Shown: in pieces, positions 60,237-64,000 of the stretch | How the letters are laid out: each line of letters opens with the position of its first letter | How positions within the stretch are numbered: position 1 is the first letter of the stretch | Assembly (NCBI RefSeq): GCF_001941625.1 | Contig: NZ_CP016076.1 | Span: 4,304,249 to 4,368,248 of the forward strand | Source: Actinoalloteichus fjordicus | GTDB taxonomy: Bacteria > Actinomycetota > Actinomycetes > Mycobacteriales > Pseudonocardiaceae | DNA: 64,000 nucleotides | Direction: 5' to 3' | Program-made: the position numbers and the translations under genes | The notes under the pieces: generated by a model | What the model was told of the DNA's origin: nothing | The model's input: the letters and a program-made list of their open reading frames with translations, nothing else | Database searches by the model: none

Positions 60237-60442
60237 CGCTCGATCGTAGGCGTTCGAGGTCTCAGCCGAGGGGGTTCGGTGCGACCGCCACGGGACCGAC
60301 CGCCGGTGCTTCCGGCGGCACACCGGCCGAGTTCCGGTCGGGCGAGTCGTCCGCTGCATCGCGATGGCCCTGAGCGGTGTCCTTGCCTGCCACGCCGACG
60401 ATGCGTCCCCACAGACACTCGGTGCCGTCGCCTGCGATCAAG

Positions 60443-61048
60443 TCAGGAGGCGAGCCGCTCCGCCTGGAGTAATCCCACGATGACCACCACGAGGATGATC
60501 ACCCCGCCCAGGATGGCGAACGCCATCATGAACGGCCTGCGCTCCGCCCAGGGCACGATGCCCGGGTAGACCCGGGCGAGCTTGTTCGCCGTGGTCCCCG
60601 GCGGAAAGGTCTGGACGGGGACCCGCAACTCCCACACCAGCCGATCCAGGGCCGTCCGGTCGTAGACCGAGTCCATCAGGCGCAGCACCCGCCTGCCTTG
60701 CGCATCGAGCAGGAAGACGTTGTGCGGCGATTCCCGGCCCATGGACAACAGGCCCTGCACCGCAACGGCCACCATGGAGCGCGGCACCCAGCGGATGCCG
60801 CCGAACATCCCTCGGCTGCCCACCCGGCGAGGAGTCAGCAAGACCCTCGACCGATATAAGGACAGGAAGACGAGGCTCAGCACGATGCCCATGAATCCCG
60901 CAGTGACGAGGAACCCCACCACACCGCCTTGAATCGTGGCGGGCGTGATGAAGAGGAGCGAGACCACCGATCCGATGATCATCGACCACCGTCGTCGCTG
61001 TCGGGACGGCTGGAGAACGAGAAATGCCTCGTCAGATGGGGATGACAC
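60443..61048 (-). CDS. Two-helix membrane protein, paralogue B
   Basis: 201 residues, same layout as the gene at 59655: SSPSDEAFLVLQPSRQRRRW, hydrophobic segments (MIIGSVVSLLFITPATIQGG, AGFMGIVLSLVFLSLY), then RVLLTPRRVGSRGMFGGIRW, VPRSMVAVAVQGLLSM, HNVFLLDAQGRRVLRLMDSV and a C-terminal helix (MMAFAILGGVIILVVVIVGL). The identical order and motifs show a recent tandem duplication. ATG 61048 lacks a strong ribosome binding site. Function unknown. Confidence 0.78.
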   Translation of the reverse strand: MSSPSDEAFLVLQPSRQRRRWSMIIGSVVSLLFITPATIQGGVVGFLVTAGFMGIVLSLVFLSLYRSRVLLTPRRVGSRGMFGGIRWVPRSMVAVAVQGLLSMGRESPHNVFLLDAQGRRVLRLMDSVYDRTALDRLVWELRVPVQTFPPGTTANKLARVYPGIVPWAERRPFMMAFAILGGVIILVVVIVGLLQAERLAS

Positions 61049-61959
61049 GGGCTCATGTTAGACAGCGGCGACGGCTGCGGACCGGCCGTTCACGCGGCCC
61101 GTCAACCGAATTGTCGCCTTCCCTGCCGTCACCTCGTTCCGGCTCGCCGCATCCACCGTGCATCGGCTCACGTCACCTTCGCCGCTTTCTCGGCTGTCGC
61201 ACCCCCGTCACCTCTCTACCCGGGTCAGCGCACGACGGGTGATCACGGCTCGACTCACTCGTGGTCGGAGGCCCGCGCTGGGGCCCGGCCCGAGGTTCTC
61301 GCACGGGAGCGCGGCCATCGCACCCCTCCACAGGCCGATACGCGGCACGGCGCCGACGCCCGAGCGGCCGATGTCTGAGCGGCCGATGCCTGAGCGGACA
61401 CGGAACGTGTCGATGTCCGAGGGCGAGGACGGCGTCCAGACCGGTGGGGAAGGCGAAGGCAGCGGCGACCGCGACGACGACGGTGACGACAAGGACGACG
61501 AGACTCGAGTGGGAGGTCATGCCGCCGATCATGACGAACGGACGTCGCCGCAGGTAGTGTCAACTGTCATGAGTTTCCTATGACACTTGTCAGCACTGTT
61601 CATGACATCTGTCATGAATCGCACTCGCCGGGCCGCACCCCCGTCGACCCGTCGCTACCGTGAGTGCATGACCAGAACCCAGCCCTACGCGCCGTCGTGG
61701 CTGCGCGGCGTCGAGCCCGACCGTCCCGTGTCCGATATGGAACTGCGGGGAACCGGGAGCCGAACCGCCGACCCGCGCGGGGCTCGCATTCGACTGTCAC
61801 GCAAGGCTTCGGTGCACGCCGACAGCCTGCTCGCCGCGATGCGCAGGCGAGCAGGCCACGCCGCCGCCTTGATCCCGACGACGTCCTATCGGACCTGCCG
61901 GACTCGACCGAGTCGGAGCTGCGCTGCCGATGCGGTGCCGCCGGATCGGGCACGCTTAT
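61049..61959. other. Probably non-coding region with operator-like palindromes
   Basis: No convincing gene. A minus-strand frame from about 61517 begins with one hydrophobic helix (SLVVLVVTVVVAVAAAFAFP) and then turns into Arg/Pro-rich sequence; a plus-strand frame from 61670 begins MTRTQPYAPSWLRGVEPDRP. Both could be remnants of a divergent pair around the palindromes at 61558-61618. A short tandem repeat (GAGCGGCCGATG units) lies near 61362-61397. Confidence 0.4.
61558..61618. promoter_or_regulatory. Cluster of TGTCA/TGACA operator-like elements
   Basis: Three elements sit within 61 bases. TGTCA repeats directly at 61558-61562 and 61565-61569. TGACA-CT-TGTCA is at 61581-61592. A perfect 9-2-9 palindrome, TTCATGACA / TGTCATGAA, is at 61599-61618. 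The pattern looks like a multi-site operator for a dimeric repressor between divergent transcripts. Confidence 0.5.
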
Positions 61960-63144
61960 TCAACGGCGGCCGACGGTGAGCAGGACCTCCTCGCTGTTGC
62001 GGATGTCGCCTGCCTGCGATTCGCCGAGGTAGAAGCCCGCGCTCATGCTCCGGTCCTGGACGTCGGTCACCGTGCGCCAGATCGTCCGCCAGGACGGGTC
62101 CTCCCTGGGAGCGACCCCGTCGAGGTCGGCCCGCATCATTTCCGGAGAGGACACGCTCTGCCGGTCCTGTCGCGTCTTCCTGGTGAGCGTCCGCATCCGC
62201 TCGTAGGTCTCGTGGCTGTCGGCGTTGTCGGCGGGCAGGTTCTCCACGTCGGGGTGGCGGTGCAGCAGGTGATTGGTGACGCACAGCGGCCCGTCGTCGA
62301 CCTCGATGATGTGTTCGTCCCCGCCTGGCGAGCGCTCCCAGACGAAGCCGCGTCCGGCGGCGTCGGCGATCAGGTAGTGACAGGGGGCGCTCTCGTCGTA
62401 CTGCTTGGTGCTCAACAGCGCCTCCTTCGCCTCGTCGACGTCGGCGCAGGTGTCCAGGAGGAAGCGAGGCACCTGCGTCGGGTTGAGACCGACCGTGGGC
62501 AGAGCGCCGCCGTCTGCCCTGGCGGTCTCGACGTCGGCCATCAGCAGCACGACCGCGAGGCCGTGCTCGTTGACCCCGTCGGTGGCGCCGTCGAAGCCGA
62601 AGATGCTGATCGCGGTGGAGGCGGGCCCCTCGTCGGGCATCAGGTCGATGACGTACGGCGTCTCGCAGATTCTCGGGCCTGCGGGCACGTCGGCGGGCCT
62701 GCCGCCGTCGATCACGGCGATCATGTCCTGCCAGCCGCCGGTGAAGAAGTCGAAGTTCCGCACGATGCGGCCGTGTCCGTCCGAGGCCGTCTGCGGCGGG
62801 TACCAGACTGCGGAGCAGCCGAAGTCGACCGCGCCGGAGGCGATCGCGGAGAAGTCGATGTCGTCTCGTTCCGGATCGAGGCCGAGGGCCTCGGCGACGC
62901 CCAGCATGCGGGCGTGGTGCGCAGGCCATTCGCGGGCGAACCAGCGGCGGCGAGCCCGGTTCCGCAGGGGGTCGGCTGCCGGATACGGGGCCCAGCCGAA
63001 GCGGGTCCGTGCCTCCGTCGCGAGGGCGCGGCCGATGTCGGTCTGGCTGCCTCGTAGGGAGAGGCGTCGAGTGGTCAGGATGTCGTCGGGCCCGCCGCCC
63101 GCCACTACCTCGGCCTCGGTCCGACCGGTCGTCGTCTGGGTCAT
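61960..63144 (-). CDS. C45-family peptidase/acyltransferase (Ntn hydrolase)
   Basis: About 394 residues. The predicted N-terminal nucleophile Cys is in DFGCSAVWYPP (~C110), in a position fitting autocatalytic processing as in acyl-CoA:6-aminopenicillanic acid acyltransferases. GRIVRNFDFFTGGWQDMIAV, IFGFDGATDGVNEHGLAVVL and CHYLIADAAGRGFVWERSPG are typical Ntn-fold strands; CVTNHLL and DSHETYERMRTLTR follow. ATG 63144 is preceded by AGGAGCACCCCC. The protein has no signal peptide. Natural substrate unknown; no beta-lactam or peptide biosynthesis genes are nearby. Confidence 0.85.
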   Translation of the reverse strand: MTQTTTGRTEAEVVAGGGPDDILTTRRLSLRGSQTDIGRALATEARTRFGWAPYPAADPLRNRARRRWFAREWPAHHARMLGVAEALGLDPERDDIDFSAIASGAVDFGCSAVWYPPQTASDGHGRIVRNFDFFTGGWQDMIAVIDGGRPADVPAGPRICETPYVIDLMPDEGPASTAISIFGFDGATDGVNEHGLAVVLLMADVETARADGGALPTVGLNPTQVPRFLLDTCADVDEAKEALLSTKQYDESAPCHYLIADAAGRGFVWERSPGGDEHIIEVDDGPLCVTNHLLHRHPDVENLPADNADSHETYERMRTLTRKTRQDRQSVSSPEMMRADLDGVAPREDPSWRTIWRTVTDVQDRSMSAGFYLGESQAGDIRNSEEVLLTVGRR

Positions 63145-63679
63145 GGGGGTGCTCCTGTCGTCGGTTCTGTCAGCCGGTTTCACGAGATTCGGGAAGGAGG
63201 AACAGAGTGGCGGCCTCGGCTGCCACCGGTCATGTCGTCGGAGGGCGCGCCTCGGTCGTGGCGCCTCGGCCGTCCGGCCTCGCCTCGGCGCACGAGAACG
63301 GCAGACCTCAGCCGTCGGGTCTCCGAGACGGCACCGGGTCAGCCCCGCGACGGCCGGCCGCCGTCGGGTTCTCGGGCCGCATCCGAGCCGTCGGCCCACG
63401 GCCGTCAGCGGCCTCGGCGCTCAGATCCGGTCCGTCGGGCCGGGTGTTGTCGGGCTTGGGGTCGTCGGTCCGGTCGTCTGGACCGGCTGTCGGGCCGGGG
63501 GTCGTCGTGGACCGGGCCGTCGAATCCGGGCCGCCAGATCCGGGCCGGCTGACCGTCTCGCCCGTGATGGCGGACCCGGACGGCGACGACGCGGGATGTG
63601 GGAGTGCGACGCGGGGGGTGCCGGTGCGGTGCGGGGACAGCGGACCCCGCAGAAGAACGGCGGGCCGAAGCCGATCGAG
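63145..63679. other. Non-coding gap
   Basis: No supported gene. The stretch is rich in short GTCG/CCGTC-type repeats that give Arg/Ser/Gly-rich frames on both strands. Confidence 0.45.
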
Positions 63680-64000
63680 TCACCGGGCGGCGGGCCGCCA
63701 CATGCCGGTGATCTCGGGACCATCAGGCAGTCGCATCGCCTCCCCCGTGGCCTGAAAGCCGTGCCGCTCGTACAGGGCGCGCGCGCCTGCCGACGCCGTC
63801 TCCAGATAGACGCCCAGACCCGCAGCGTCGGCCTCGGCCAGTCCTCGACGCAGCAGCGCCGAGCCGAGCCCGCGCCCCTGGGCGGCGGGCAGCACACCCA
63901 TGAACGACAGGTGCAGATGGCGCAGGCCACGCGGATGCCGCTCGGCGAGCACGCCGAGGAGCGTGATCAGTCGCTCGCCGTGCGCGGCGAGCGGCGGCGG
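63680..64000 (-). CDS. GNAT-family N-acetyltransferase, cut by the right window edge
   Basis: The last ~106 residues are present; the N-terminus lies beyond base 64000. ERLITLLGVLAERHPRGLRH leads into LHLSFMGVLPAAQGRGLGSA, containing the acetyl-CoA-binding motif Q-G-R-G-L-G, and then LGVYLETASAGARALYERHG FQATGEAMRL, the usual motif B region with the catalytic-position Tyr. It transfers acetyl groups to an unknown amine. Confidence 0.85.
   Translation of the reverse strand, partial: PPPLAAHGERLITLLGVLAERHPRGLRHLHLSFMGVLPAAQGRGLGSALLRRGLAEADAAGLGVYLETASAGARALYERHGFQATGEAMRLPDGPEITGMWRPAAR

Noticed and set aside
61208-61492. Minus-strand frame starting with a hydrophobic helix
   Set aside because: Only the first 30 residues look protein-like; the rest is Arg/Pro-rich, so at best it is a remnant. 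It is mentioned in the gap entry.

Overview
This is a GC-rich actinomycete chromosome segment. The third-codon-position GC bias, GTG/TTG starts, an AfsR/SARP regulator, a Scr1-type XRE regulator with DUF397 partners and many lipoprotein or secreted glycosidases point to Pseudonocardiaceae; an Actinoalloteichus-like strain is my guess, not something the sequence proves. I saw no rRNA, tRNA or CRISPR array.

Layout. 1-5.1 kb: metabolic genes (formaldehyde dehydrogenase cut by the window edge, a truncated SDR, a PaaI thioesterase, a divergent GlxA/DJ-1 pair, an SRPBCC protein). 5.6-15.6 kb: a sugar-utilisation locus. A four-gene ABC importer in the ytfQ-ytfR-ytfT-yjfF order lies beside a secreted GH2 enzyme with a C-terminal LamG-like domain, a DeoR regulator and a secreted GH16 enzyme. 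Similar GTTCGATCA-containing sites lie in front of the importer and between GH2 and deoR, which suggests one regulon. 15.6-17.8 kb is almost gene-free. 17.8-25.3 kb: two very large STAND-type signalling proteins, an AfsR/SARP regulator and an nSTAND1-WD40 protein.

26-34.5 kb: an aldo/keto reductase, a small unknown protein and a broken CBM32 fragment, then a tightly coupled four-gene minus-strand operon: two uncharacterised proteins, a TPR protein and a CHAT (caspase-like) protease with its His and Cys in place. This is the best candidate for an undescribed signalling or conflict system. 34.6-39.5 kb: a membrane protein, an SDR, an RluA-type pseudouridine synthase, a phosphoribosyltransferase and an alpha/beta hydrolase. 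40.0-41.3 kb: a 36-residue peptide gene directly followed by a protein-isoaspartate-methyltransferase-like gene, behind two perfect 12-bp palindromes; this could be a minimal peptide-modification pair. 41.6-45.6 kb: a frameshifted peptidoglycan-binding gene, a membrane protein, and a divergent NmrA/TetR pair around a 21-bp palindrome.

45.9-55.2 kb is an accessory island. Seven overlapping minus-strand genes (small Cys-motif proteins and an RNase H-fold protein) diverge from an XRE/DUF5753 regulator with three tandem DUF397 genes. Then comes a duplicated toxin/immunity array: two copies of a putative toxin, two full-length immunity-like genes, an internally deleted immunity gene and a stop-interrupted immunity remnant, with a DUF4041/GIY-YIG protein and a broken fourth DUF397 between the copies. 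55.3-64 kb: an ankyrin protein, a GH36 alpha-galactosidase, a tandem pair of paralogous membrane proteins, a C45-family peptidase/acyltransferase and the end of a GNAT acetyltransferase. A roughly 130-bp dispersed repeat occurs in opposite orientations near 1.1 kb and 59.5 kb.
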